From contig JADKFR010000004.1 of NCBI GenBank assembly GCA_016717345.1, positions 62,001 to 126,000 on the forward strand: a stretch of 64,000 nucleotides of DNA. Direction: 5' to 3'. Source of the stretch: Propionibacteriaceae bacterium. GTDB taxonomy: Bacteria > Actinomycetota > Actinomycetes > Propionibacteriales > Propionibacteriaceae. Shown piece after piece: positions 35,661 to 44,951 of this stretch (position 1 is its first letter; each line of letters starts with the position of its first letter). The notes below the pieces were generated by a model. The model worked only from the letters and a program-made list of their open reading frames with translations. It was not told the DNA's origin and did no database searches. Both the position numbers and the translations under genes were made by a program.

Positions 35661-36071
35661 TCAGGTCAACCTGATGCCTTCGACGACCAGCTGGGCCATC
35701 AATTCGGCCTGGTTCACGGCCAGGTCGACTCCGAGATCGGCCTCGAACAGCCACCTGTTCCTCGGGTTGTTCACCCGCGCGAGCACCCGTCCCACGCCGA
35801 ACTCGAACTTGGCCATGGTCGCGATCGTCAAGTTGGTCTCATCCGCGCCGGTGACCGCGCAAACGACATCGGCCCTGGCCGCGCCGGCGGCCTCCAGGAC
35901 GGCTGGGTCGGTGCCGCTCCCGGCAACAATGAGCGAGCCCGGTGAGTCCTGCCGAACTCGGGCGAGGGCGGCTTCCCGCGGTTCAATGATCGTCACCTGG
36001 CACCCGCTGGCCAGCAGCAGTTGCGCGACATGGCCGCCGATCTGACCGCCACCAACGACGAGAACGTACAT
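35661..36071 (-). CDS. TrkA-N (RCK) domain protein, short
   Basis: A 136-residue NAD-binding RCK domain: GGGQIGGHVAQLLLASG is the Rossmann glycine motif and VTIIEPRE holds the acidic residue at the end of the second strand; GTDPAVLEAAGAARADVVCA and ADETNLTIATMAKFE are standard TrkA-N segments. No TrkA-C domain is present. It follows a second TrkA protein by 14 bases and the P-type ATPase gene beyond it, so all three form a minus-strand operon. In the cytoplasm such proteins gate potassium channels or Trk/Ktr transporters; no pore subunit is in the window. Confidence 0.8.
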   Translation of the reverse strand: MYVLVVGGGQIGGHVAQLLLASGCQVTIIEPREAALARVRQDSPGSLIVAGSGTDPAVLEAAGAARADVVCAVTGADETNLTIATMAKFEFGVGRVLARVNNPRNRWLFEADLGVDLAVNQAELMAQLVVEGIRLT

Positions 36072-36085
36072 TGCAGACCCCCCCC

Positions 36086-36736
36086 TCAGGCCCCGCCGAG
36101 CATGGACTTGAGCCTCGGCTTGGAGGCCGACATCACCGCGAGACAGAGCACGTCGCGATCGTGGACCCTGGTCCCCGAAATCGGGATGAACGCACGGGCA
36201 CCGCGCTCGATGGACACCACCTGGATCTCGCCGGCCACCGTCAGAGCACTCACCGGCGTCCCTACCAGCAGCGTCGGAGCTTCGACCCGCACCAGCTCCA
36301 GGTCGCTGTCGCCGATGGTCAGCATTGCTTCGAACTGCTGGAAGCTGAGCAACTCGCAGATCCTGTCCACTCCCCAGGTGATGGTCGAGACGGGGTGCAC
36401 GCCGAGGGACCGGTAGAGGTGGGCCTGCCGCGCGTCGTGGAGCCGGGCGATCACTTGCGGCACCCGGTAGCGCGTCCGGCTCAACCTGCCGATGACTGCG
36501 TTGGCGTCGTCGCTGCCCGTGGTGGCGACCACGGCGTCCACCTGGCCAATGCCGGCGCTCTCGAGAACATCGCGGTCGAAGCCAATCCCTTCGATGGTCT
36601 TTCCGGGAAAGCTCGCGCCCAGGCGCTCGAAAGCCGCGGCTTTGCTGTCCACGACAATCACGGCGTGCCCCCTGCGTGCCAACTCGACGGCGAGGCCGGA
36701 GCCCAGCTTCCCGCAGCCGATGACGATGATCTTCAT
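36086..36736 (-). CDS. trkA: TrkA-family potassium-uptake regulator (TrkA-N + TrkA-C)
   Basis: A 216-residue protein starting MKIIVIGCGKLGSGLAVELA (Rossmann GxGxxG, acidic VVDSK), with the TrkA-N end GSDDANAVIGRLSRTRY and a C-terminal TrkA-C domain (LVRVEAPTLLVGTPVSALTV ... HDRDVLCLAVM). The ATG at 36736 overlaps the ATPase stop (ATGA), so it is translationally coupled to the pump. A longer frame from 36844 lies inside the ATPase gene and is rejected. It probably heterodimerises with, or acts beside, the short RCK protein at 35661. Confidence 0.85.
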   Translation of the reverse strand: MKIIVIGCGKLGSGLAVELARRGHAVIVVDSKAAAFERLGASFPGKTIEGIGFDRDVLESAGIGQVDAVVATTGSDDANAVIGRLSRTRYRVPQVIARLHDARQAHLYRSLGVHPVSTITWGVDRICELLSFQQFEAMLTIGDSDLELVRVEAPTLLVGTPVSALTVAGEIQVVSIERGARAFIPISGTRVHDRDVLCLAVMSASKPRLKSMLGGA

Positions 36737-39662
36737 CTGTCGTGACCTCCTTGACTGGCGGATCGGGAGCGGCGTCTCGCCACGGTCTTGCGAAGTTCGT
36801 CCAGCAGCACCATCGGAATGGGCAGCACGATCAAGTACAGCCAATCGAAGGGCCCGATCGCTGTGGTCCCGAAGACTGCCTGCAGGAACGGGACGTAGAT
36901 GAGGGCACTGAGCAGGACGACCTCCACCGCAATACCGACCAGCACCTGCCGGTTGGCCAACAACCCGACCGTGAACAGCGACTGGCGGTCGGTGCGGCAG
37001 TTCAGGACGGCACCGATCTGGCAGAACACGATCGCGGCCAGCGTCATGGTGGTGGCCCGCTCATAGACCGGCCCCGACGCGGCCAGTGGCACGCCCGGCC
37101 AGCCGTTCCCGATGTTGACGTAGAAGTAGGCCGTCATCGAGAACACCGTCTCCAGGAGGCCGTACCAGGCGAAGGCCTTGACCAGCACCCGCTGGTTCAT
37201 CAGCCGGTCGGTGCGTGCCCGCGGCGGCCGGTCCATCACCCCGGGCTCGGGACGCTCGGTGCCCAGACCGAGCGCCGGCACCAGGTCGGTGCCCAGGTCG
37301 ATGGTGAGGATCTGCATCACAGTCAATGGCAGCGGGATGCCGCCCCGGGACAACAGGAACGCCGCTGACGGTGCCCCTTCCGACACGTTGCTGGTGAGGA
37401 TGTAGGTGAGGAACTTCCGGATGTTCCCATAGACGCCCCGGCCTTCCTCGATGGCCCGGACGATGGACGCGAAGTTGTCGTCGGTAAGGATGATGTCGGC
37501 GGCTTCCTTGGCCACATCGGTGCCCGCGATTCCCATCGCCACACCGATGTCGGCCTTCTTCAGGGCGGGGGCGTCGTTGACCCCGTCCCCGGTGACGGCA
37601 ACCACCTCGCCCATCGCCTTCAACTGGCTCACCACCCGGAACTTCTGCTCCGGGGCGACCCTGGCGAAGATCACCTCGTGGGCCAGGGCCTCGCGCAGGT
37701 CGGCGTCGGAGAGCGTTTCGAGTTCGACTCCCGAGATGACCCTGGTTTGGCCGCCCTCCACGATCCCGATGCGTTTCGCGATGGATTCGGCAGTCAGGCC
37801 GTAGTCGCCGGTGACCATGATGATCCGGATGTGCGCTCGGCGGCAGGTGGCCACGGCCTCGGCGACCTCCGTGCGCGGCGGGTCGGCCATCACCACGAGT
37901 CCGACCAGCGTCAGTTGCTGCTCGACCACGTCCTGGGTCAGGTCGGCCAGCGTGGGTGGTCGGTCGCCGGCCTGTCCGAGGAGGCGGTACGCGACGGCCA
38001 GAACCCGCAGTCCGTCCCGCGCGAACCCGTCGTTGGCCGCCATGATGTCACGGCGGTCCCGAGCCCTGAGCGGCGAGCGAACGTGATTGCGCTCGACCGT
38101 GGAGCACAGCCCCAGAACCTCGTTGGGAGCACTTTGACGTACGCGATGCGCGAACTGCCGTCCTCCGGACTGGCCAACTGGTGGATCGTGGTCATGCGCT
38201 TGCGGCGGGAATCGAAGGGGAGTTCCCGAATGCGGGGCTGCTCGCGCTGCAGAGCCGTGACGTCGATCCCTGCCTTGGCGGCGACCACGCTGAGGCAGGC
38301 TTCGGTCGGATCGCCGAGAACGGTGTAGCGGTCAGCTTCAGCGCTGGGCGGCACCAACCTGGCATCGCTGCACAAGGCCGCCCCGCTGAGCAGCCGCAGC
38401 AGGCCCGGATCCTCCGCTGCAACCACGGTTCTCCCGTCGCAGAGCACGCTCCCCAGGGGTGCGTAACCGCGTCCGGTCACTTCGAAGCCGCCAGTGGGCA
38501 GCCACAGGTTGCAGACGGTCATTTCGTTCTGGGTGAGGGTCCCGGTCTTGTCGGAGCAGATGACCGTGGTGCAGCCGAGGGTCTCGACTGCCGAGAGCTT
38601 CTTGACCAGAGCGTGTTGCTTGGACATCCGCTGCACGGCCATCGCCAAGGAGAGGGTGACCGTGGGGAGCAGGCCTTCGGGGATGAAGGCGACGATCATG
38701 CCGAGGGCGAAGATGAACGCCTTCGGCCAGGGTTCATTCACCACAAAGACGCCGGCCAGAAAGAAGACCGCCCCGGTGACGAGCGCGATGACGGAGAGCT
38801 GTTTCGTCAACCGGTCGAGCTCCCGTTGCAGGGGGCTGGGCTCGTCCTTCATCGACTGGGTCAGGTGAGCGATGCCGCCGAACACCGTCTGCATGCCGAT
38901 GGTCATGACCACCGCGCGTCCGGTTCCGCTGGAGACGCTCGTCCCTGCGAAAAGGAGGTTGGGCGTGTCGGTGGTCGCCAGATTCTCCGTCTGAATCGGG
39001 TCATGGGTCTTGCGGAGAGGGCTCGATTCGCCCGACAGGGTGGACTGGTCTGCCTGCAGGTCGGAACACTCGAGGATGCGGGCGTCGGCGCTGATCCGGT
39101 CGCCCTCGCCGAGGATGATCACATCGCCGGGGACGAGGTCTTCGGACAGTACCTGCTGTTCGGTGCCGTCCCTCGACACCCGGGCATGTGAGGCCAGCAT
39201 CTTCTTGAGCTCAGCCGTCGCCCGCTCGGCCCGGTACTCCTGCCAGAAGCTGAAGATGCCGTTGATGACGTTCACGGTCCAGATCGCCACCCCCAACTCG
39301 GGCTCGCCGGCGAAGAAGGCGACCAGACCGCCGAACCACAACAGCCAGGCCATCAGGCTGGTGAACTCGGACAGGAACACCAGCACCACCGGGACCTTCG
39401 GTTCCGAGGTGATGGTGTTCTTGCCGTAGCGGGCCTGGCGAATGGTGGCTTCGGCGGCGGTCAGTCCTTCGCGACGCGTGCCCAGCAGCCGCAAGGCCGC
39501 TTCAGCGTCCAGCTCCCGCAGCGCAGGGGTGGGTTCGGTTCCGGCCGCGAGCGCGGGGCCGTCGAAGGTGCGTTGATCGCTGGAAGGCGTGATCGTTCTG
39601 CCCACAAGGGCCTCCTCGACCCCTTCATCGTAGATCTCCCGGCCAGGGCCCGCGGGCTCCAC
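36733..39662 (-). pseudogene. P2-type cation-transporting ATPase, one frameshift
   Basis: A pump of about 975 codons. N-terminal cation-ATPase domain (LRLLGTRREGLTAAEA), A-domain motif as LSGESSP rather than TGES, M4 PEGLLPTVTLSLA, phosphorylation site CSDKTGTLTQNE, hinge TGDGVNDAPALKKADIGVAM, and a C-terminal block of helices. PEGLLPT in M4 is nearer to Na+/K+-type pumps than to the PEGLP of Ca2+ pumps, and the coupled TrkA genes suggest K+ or Na+ (inference). Near 38132 a G is missing (AAAGTG for AAAGGTG), so the frame breaks at AYVK and resumes at VLGLCSTVERNHV; upstream and downstream halves are otherwise clean. Confidence 0.82.
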
Positions 39663-39687
39663 TGCTCGCCGATGAGGCGTCGGAGCC

Positions 39688-40110
39688 TCACACGTCGGGC
39701 AGCCGCGAGCGCCACCACAGCGACAGCGAGAGTTCGATCACACCGATCACGAAGATCACGGGCTGCAGGAAGAAGAACACCTGCAGCACCGCCCACTGGA
39801 TCGAGATCCACACCAGCAGGGACACGCCGGCAAGCATGCCTGCAAGAACGCCCAACCGAGGATTACGGGGGAGTGCGACGACGGGAAGGGCAGCGAGGAG
39901 ATGGGGGATCCCCACCAGGCCCATCAGTAGCCAGCCGGGCCCGGCCCAAGTGTCGAACGGGGTCCGTATCAGCCACTGGGTGGGCAGCTGCCAGGTGTTG
40001 TCGATCAGGCCCACTCCACCGGTGAACGCCTGATAGGCGACGAACAGCTCGACTCCGGCAAGCGTCCAGGCTTGCCAGGGTCGAGCTGGACGAGGCTTCG
40101 GGTCAGCCAT
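39688..40110 (-). CDS. four-helix membrane protein
   Basis: A 140-residue protein from MADPKPRPARPWQAW with four hydrophobic segments and a basic C-terminus (WWRSRLPDV). I see no motif that names a function. The ATG at 40110 is preferred to 40152 because the extra residues are uniformly hydrophilic and unconserved in look. It lies 25 bases upstream of the ATPase start on the same strand and could be co-transcribed with the cation operon. Confidence 0.6.
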   Translation of the reverse strand: MADPKPRPARPWQAWTLAGVELFVAYQAFTGGVGLIDNTWQLPTQWLIRTPFDTWAGPGWLLMGLVGIPHLLAALPVVALPRNPRLGVLAGMLAGVSLLVWISIQWAVLQVFFFLQPVIFVIGVIELSLSLWWRSRLPDV

Positions 40111-40181
40111 CAGGGGTTCCTGTCGTCGCTGCGGGTCGACCCGGGAGGGCATTGACTCCCTGGCGATCCACGACTGAAGGA

Positions 40182-40568
40182 TCAGCCCAGCAGTTTGGCC
40201 TTCGCCGCGCTGAACTCCGCGTCGCTGAGCAGCCCGGCCTCCTTCATCGCTGCCAATTGCTGCAATTGCGCCATCAGGTCACCCGCTGGGGCTGCCGGGG
40301 GCGCCGGTGCGACCGGCGCGGGGGCCTGGGCCGCCTGCAGCTGGTCCAACTGGCCGCGCATCGCCGCCATCTCGGCCTGTGCCGCTTGCTGAGCGGCAGC
40401 CTCGTTGGCCGCCGCCTGTTGCTGCGCGGCAGCCTCATTGGCCGCCGCCTGCTGTTGGGCACCCTGCTTCTGCGCCACGTTGCCCGCCACCGCCTGGGCA
40501 GTACCCGCGATGACTGCTGTCCTGGCCACCGTGCCGAGCAACCCCGGCCGTCCCACTCGACGCCTCAT
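40182..40568 (-). CDS. SHOCT-domain protein with Ala/Gln coiled-coil linker
   Basis: A 128-residue protein: a basic N-terminus and short hydrophobic stretch (TVARTAVIAGTAQAVAG), a long Ala/Gln-rich helical repeat (QQQAAANEAA units), a Pro/Ala linker and the C-terminal SHOCT domain (LQQLAAMKEAGLLSDAEFSA AKAKLLG). SHOCT is a short C-terminal oligomerisation motif. Members with this layout sit beside DUF6325 proteins, as here (40581). Function unknown. Confidence 0.8.
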   Translation of the reverse strand: MRRRVGRPGLLGTVARTAVIAGTAQAVAGNVAQKQGAQQQAAANEAAAQQQAAANEAAAQQAAQAEMAAMRGQLDQLQAAQAPAPVAPAPPAAPAGDLMAQLQQLAAMKEAGLLSDAEFSAAKAKLLG

Positions 40569-40580
40569 GAGATGTTCCTT

Positions 40581-41019
40581 TCAGTCTTCGTTGGGTACGG
40601 AGTTCACGATCTCACGGACGACCGAGTCCGGAACAGCCACCTCGGCGATCACGTCGCCGCCTGCGTCGCACAGCGGCCAGCAGCGGTACCAGCCAGGCGT
40701 TCTCGAACGCCAGCACCAGCGCCGAGGAGCCGGGTGCCAGCTCCGCCACGAGTTCGGCGACGTCCTCTTCTGCAACGAGCCCCTCGACCTCGGCCAGTGA
40801 GATCAGCTCGCCCCACTCTGCGGTCTCATCGGCCAGTTCAGCCCAGGAGACCGTTCCGTCTGCGTCCTTGGTGGCGAGCACGGCGTCGACGATCCGGACG
40901 GCACCGCCGCCCACCAACGCCCGCATCTGGGCGAGCACGCCCGCGTCCAGGGTTCGGCCCGGCAGGGCGAACGCCACGATTTCGACCGGTCCCAGTTCCA
41001 CCGTGTCCTCCATTGTCAT
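40581..41019 (-). pseudogene. DUF6325-like protein, frameshifted near the C-terminus
   Basis: From the ATG at 41019 (AGGATCA before it) the protein reads MTMEDTVELGPVEIVAFALP ... SALVLAFENAWLVPLLAAV, acidic and soluble, as in actinobacterial DUF6325 proteins paired with SHOCT proteins. At about 40675 the expected end (CDAGGDVIAEVAVPDSVVRE) continues in another frame to a stop at 40581. One base lost in the CGCAGGCGGCGACG region is enough to explain it. The stop is 13 bases from the SHOCT gene start, so the two form an operon. Confidence 0.65.
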
Positions 41020-41143
41020 TGATCCTGGGCACAGGCTACCCAGCCTCCGGACCTGCGGGGTGTGCGCGGGGGAGTCCGCGATAGTTCGCGGCGCCCGCTG
41101 TTCAAGCACGTCTCTTCACGAGGGTGATCGCTACCTTTGCTCC

Positions 41144-42608
41144 GTGGACTTCGAGAGCATCTTCCTTCACGGTGGACTCGGGATGGATCTCATCGGTCTG
41201 GCGGTGCGCGTCACCGCCATCCTTGTGGTGCCGGTGAACCGGCGGCCCTCGTCGGCCATGGCCTGGCTGCTGGCCATCTTTCTCATCCCTTACGTCGGTG
41301 TCATCGCCTTCCTGCTGATCGGCAACCCGAAACTCCCCAAGCGTCGACGTGAGCAGCAGCGGAGATCAACAGCAGGTTGGCGGCCCTGAACAAGGATGTG
41401 GGCGAGGTCGCGCCGGCACCTGGCTTGGAGTGGGTCGCCGCGGTCGCCCGCCTCAACCGCAACCTCGGCTCGTTGCCCCTGTCGACCGGTAATGCCGCCA
41501 CCCTCATCGAGGACTATGACGACTCGCTGCGGCAGATGGCCGACGCGGTTGATGCGGCGCAGCGCTACGTCCTTTGCGAGTTCTACATCCTGTCCTTGGA
41601 CGCGACCACCCGGCCCTTCTTCGCCTCGCTGGAAGCCGCGGTGAAGCGCGGTCTCACCGTCCATGTGCTCTTCGATCACATCGGGTCGCGGGGGGTGCCC
41701 GGCTACCGTGCGACGATCGCGCACCTCACCTCCATCGGGGTCGAGTGGCGTCCGATGCTCCCGGTGATGCCCCTGCGGGGCAAGTACCAGCGCCCAGACC
41801 TGCGCAACCACCGCAAGATCCTGGTCCTGGACGGCGACGTCGGGTTCCTGGGGTCTCAGAACCTCATCGACCGCACCTACAACAAGCCCAAGAACCGTCG
41901 ACGCGGACTGAAGTGGCAGGAGTTGGTCACCCGCGTGGAGGGCCCGGTCGTGCGCGCCATGAATGCCGTCTTCCTGACCGACTGGTACAGCGAGACGGGC
42001 GAGATCCTCCTCGACCAGGCCCCGGCCTCACCGGCCAGCCGACCAGGGACGCGGGGCACCTGGCTTGTCAGATCGTGCCGAGCGGGCCCGGCTTCGACAA
42101 TGACAACAACCTCAAGCTGTTCAACTCGCTGCTCTACCAGGCTCGTGGCCGGGTCAGCCTGACGAGCCCGTACTTCGTGCCTGACGAGTCGTTGATCGCG
42201 GCGGTCACCACGGCCTCAGAGCGCGGCGTGGACGTCGAGTTGTTCGTCAGTGAGCTCGGAGACCAGCCGATGGTGTTCCACGCCCAGCGTTCCTACTACG
42301 AGGTATTGCTGCGCGCAGGGGTGCGGATCTACCTCTACCCGGCGCCCTACATCCTTCACGCCAAGCACTTCACCGTTGACGACGACCTCGCCGTCATCGG
42401 GTCCAGCAATATGGACATGCGCTCGTTCGGCCTGAACCTCGAGGTCGTCATGATGGTCAGCGGCCGGTTTCCACCTCCCAGATGCGGGGCGGTGGAGGAC
42501 CGGTATCGGGCGATCAGCCGGGAACTGACCCTCGAGGAACACCTGGATCACCACGTGGGCACGCGGATCCTGGACAACCTGGCGCGGCTGACCTCCGCTC
42601 TGCAGTAG
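41144..42608 (+). pseudogene. cls: cardiolipin synthase, several frame breaks
   Basis: Start is GTG 41144 (VDFESIF), then two membrane helices (GLAVRVTAILVVPV, AMAWLLAIFLIPYVGVIAFL). Frame changes near 41368 and again near 42045. Both HKD phospholipase D motifs survive: NHRKILVLDGDVGFLGSQN and HAKHFTVDDDLAVIGSSNMD. A short out-of-frame patch at 42467-42490 (after MMVSGR) is corrected before VEDRYRAISRELTLEEH. The enzyme would join two phosphatidylglycerols or use CDP-diacylglycerol at the membrane. Three or four indels in one gene leave it non-functional as written. Confidence 0.85.
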
Positions 42609-42766
42609 GACGCCGCAGCACCCGCCAGGAGGGACGGCCACGTGCCGGATGTTCGTCCTGGTCAGGAAGAACGCCCAAGCCGTGTCGACTTCCGAGGCGA
42701 GATCCAGCCTTGCCTGGACTGGGCGCGACCGCACGCCCAATTGGTCGTGGGTGGCAGACTCCGGGC

Positions 42767-43151
42767 ATGACCGTCACCGTGCTCTACGACGCCGACTGCG
42801 GCTTCTGTACGAAATGCAGCCGGTGGCTCATGCGCCGAGGCGCGAAGGCTGACTTCACGCCCTTGCAGGCCGCGGATCTGGCCGGGCTCGGTGTGGACGC
42901 CGCACGGGCGCAGAGCGAGTTGCCGGCGGTGCTGGCCCGCGGCGACGTCGTCTACGGTGCGGCGGCGTGCGCGCCGCCCTGAGTACCGGGCCGCGCTGGA
43001 TGAGGGGTCCTGAGCCGTCTCCTGGGGTGCGCCGCCGGTGGCGGTGCTGGCCCACGTCGGCTACCGGCTCGTGGCCGCGCACCGGCACCGGTTGCCGGGA
43101 GCTACTGAATCCTGCGCACTGCCGGAGCGTTATCCCAGCACCAGGCCTTGA
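42767..43151 (+). pseudogene. DCC-family (DUF393) thiol-disulfide oxidoreductase-like protein, frameshifted
   Basis: Begins MTVTVLYDADCGFCTKCSRW, the DCC motif with its CxxC and a third Cys. After about 42965 the homologous continuation is scattered over frames: RALSTGPRWMR, then an HVGYRLVAAHRHRLPGATES segment ending at TGA 43151. At least two or three indels lie between 42960 and 43070. The function of the family is unknown beyond the thioredoxin-like motif. Confidence 0.7.
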
Positions 43152-43181
43152 CCCTGGGTCCCTGATGTTACGCTCACCCTT

Positions 43182-43677
43182 ATGAGACGAGTCGCGGTCG
43201 GTGTCCTGGTGTTGTTGCTGTCCCTTACCGGCTGTTCCCAGGTGCTCGGTATCGCTGATTGGGACAAGATCGTGGTGAACTACACCGACGAGGCCGGAGG
43301 CGACCACGCGCTGGTGGTCACACCCGCAGAAGCCATCTCGACTATCGACGGCGAAGAGACCTCCCATGCTTCCGGACGGCTTCTGGAACACGCTCGTCAC
43401 CGGCGTCCGGGCACTCGGTGAACGGGAAGCGGTGACGTGCGCTGAGGGCCAGGCGATCAAGATTCAGGCCACGTCGGGGGCGCGGTCAAGCAGACCCTAC
43501 GCCGCCAACAGCTGTGACGCCGGCGACGCCCTGAAGTCGGCGCAGAAGCTGGTCGAACAGCTCCTGACCCTGATCCAAGTGAGGGGACCCGGGCAGCAAC
43601 CGGCTTCGCGCCCGGACGGCGCGGCCCGCAGCAGTCCTCCGCTCAGGACCACAGGGTCCTCGACGAAGCAGGAGTAG
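43182..43677 (+). pseudogene. small lipoprotein, frameshifted
   Basis: The signal peptide MRRVAVGVLVLLLSLTGC ends in a lipobox with Cys18. The mature part runs to STIDGEE (about 43360), after which the likely continuation (LPDGFWNTLVTGVRALGERE, GQAIKIQATSG, SCDAGDALKSAQKLVEQLLT) lies in another frame to 43677. I do not recognise the family. The last 35 residues are low-complexity and may also be out of frame. Confidence 0.5.
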
Positions 43678-43693
43678 GTGCGGACCGGGCGCT

Positions 43694-43870
43694 TCAGCGG
43701 CCGAAGATCTTGAAGAGCCCGGAGTTGGCTTTCACCGTGGGCTGGGACGACTGAGCGTGCCCACCGCACCATTGGCCGGCAGGCACCCTGGCCTTGACCT
43801 GAGCGACGTGCTGGCCGCAGCCCGACCAGGTCGTCTTGCCGCAGGTCCTGCAGGTAACGGGGCTGCACAT
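43694..43870 (-). CDS. small Cys/His-rich protein under a CsoR-type operator
   Basis: A 58-residue protein starting MCSPVTCRTCGKTTWSGCGQ H, with six cysteines in all (the last in QWCGGH) and two histidines, which suggests a bound zinc or copper ion. The ATG at 43870 follows AAGGAG; longer frames upstream cross the operator. Small proteins of this type are widespread in actinobacteria without known function. The palindrome 35 bases upstream (43905-43920) suggests metal- or sulfur-stress control. Confidence 0.75.
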   Translation of the reverse strand: MCSPVTCRTCGKTTWSGCGQHVAQVKARVPAGQWCGGHAQSSQPTVKANSGLFKIFGR

Positions 43871-43904
43871 GTGGTTTCTCCTTCGTGACGGGTACGATCC
43901 AAAC

Positions 43905-43920
43905 CATACCCGGGGGTATG
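43905..43920. promoter_or_regulatory. CsoR-family operator
   Basis: CATACCC-GG-GGGTATG is a perfect 7+2+7 palindrome of the kind bound by CsoR/RcnR/FrmR-like repressors (AT-flanked C and G runs). It lies 35 bases before the small Cys-rich gene. The CsoR protein itself is not in the window. Confidence 0.65.
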
Positions 43921-44056
43921 TATAGTGCCAATCGGGCCAGCCCGGACCGGCGTCGTCTCGGGTCAGCGCCTCACCAGATGAAGCGATCATCACCCCGGGG
44001 GCGCAATCGGTTCCTCCGATGACTGTGGACCCACTGCCTGGCGCGGCTGCGGGCGC

Positions 44057-44951
44057 TCAACGGGTGGTTGCAACGTTCGCGGTGACGAAGTCCGTGATGG
44101 CGCGACCCAGCAGCGGGGCCTGCGACCAGTGCAGGTAGTGGGCGCCGTTCACGACCTGGAGTTGGTGCGTCGAGACGTCGGCGAGTTCGCGCTGGTGCTT
44201 CTCCATCCAAGTGGGCATGGACGCGACGCTCTCGCTCGACAGGAACTCGAGCACCGGGACGGTTCTGGGGAACGGATGAGCGGCGCTCTTCGTGGAGTTG
44301 GCAGCGAGTTGGGCCCACTCGTCCGCGATGGACGGATTGCCGTAGTTCCACCTGCTCATCGCAGCGGTGAGCTCGCTCGGCGGCGGTACGCGGTGCCGGG
44401 CGGCTGGATCAGGTCGGGAGCCACCGAGGTCACCCAGCGGTAGAGGCCGAGCGAGGCCAGGACGCCCTCGATCCGCGACGGGGTTCCCGTCTCCAGCGTG
44501 GACGCCGTCGCGGGCGTCGGATCGATGCCGATGATGGCCGACACCTCACCTGGGTAGGCGTTCGCGTAGAAGCGGGTGTAGATGCCGCCGATCGGAATGT
44601 CCGATGAGGATCACCGGGTGGTGCACGCCGAGGCGGCCGAGCACCTGGTGGATCTCGCCGGTGATGTTCTCCACCGTGCGGTCCGGCACGTCGAGGTCGC
44701 TGTAGCCATATCCGAAGCCCTCGATGACGATGACGTCGAAGGCGTCCAACTCCCGAATGAGGGGGGCGAAGTCGACGGCCGCGCCGGAGTGCCGTAGCCG
44801 CTGAGCAGCACCATGGTCGGGCCTGCGCCACCGTTGCGGTAGACGTTGATGTCTCCCTCGGCCAGTGTCACCGTGGCCGTAGGGCGCGTGATGGGCCTTC
44901 TCGGCGGCGGTGACGGCAGCGTTTGACAGCCCCGAGGTGGCGGTGAGGGGC
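44057..44951 (-). pseudogene. alpha/beta hydrolase, frameshifted and cut by the IS
   Basis: Fragments in order along the minus strand: LTATSGLSNAAVTAAEKAHH (44950), TLAEGDINVYRNGGAGPTMV with LLSGYGT (about 44870), DAFDVIVIEGFGYGYSDLD, HHPVILIGHS (nucleophile elbow), SAIIGIDPTPATASTLETG, and a C-terminal part ending NGAHYLHWSQAPLLGRAITD (catalytic His) at 44057. The frame changes near 44878, 44790, 44590 and 44365. The N-terminus, probably a signal peptide, is missing where the IS begins at 44952, and I cannot find it on the other side of the IS. Confidence 0.7.
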
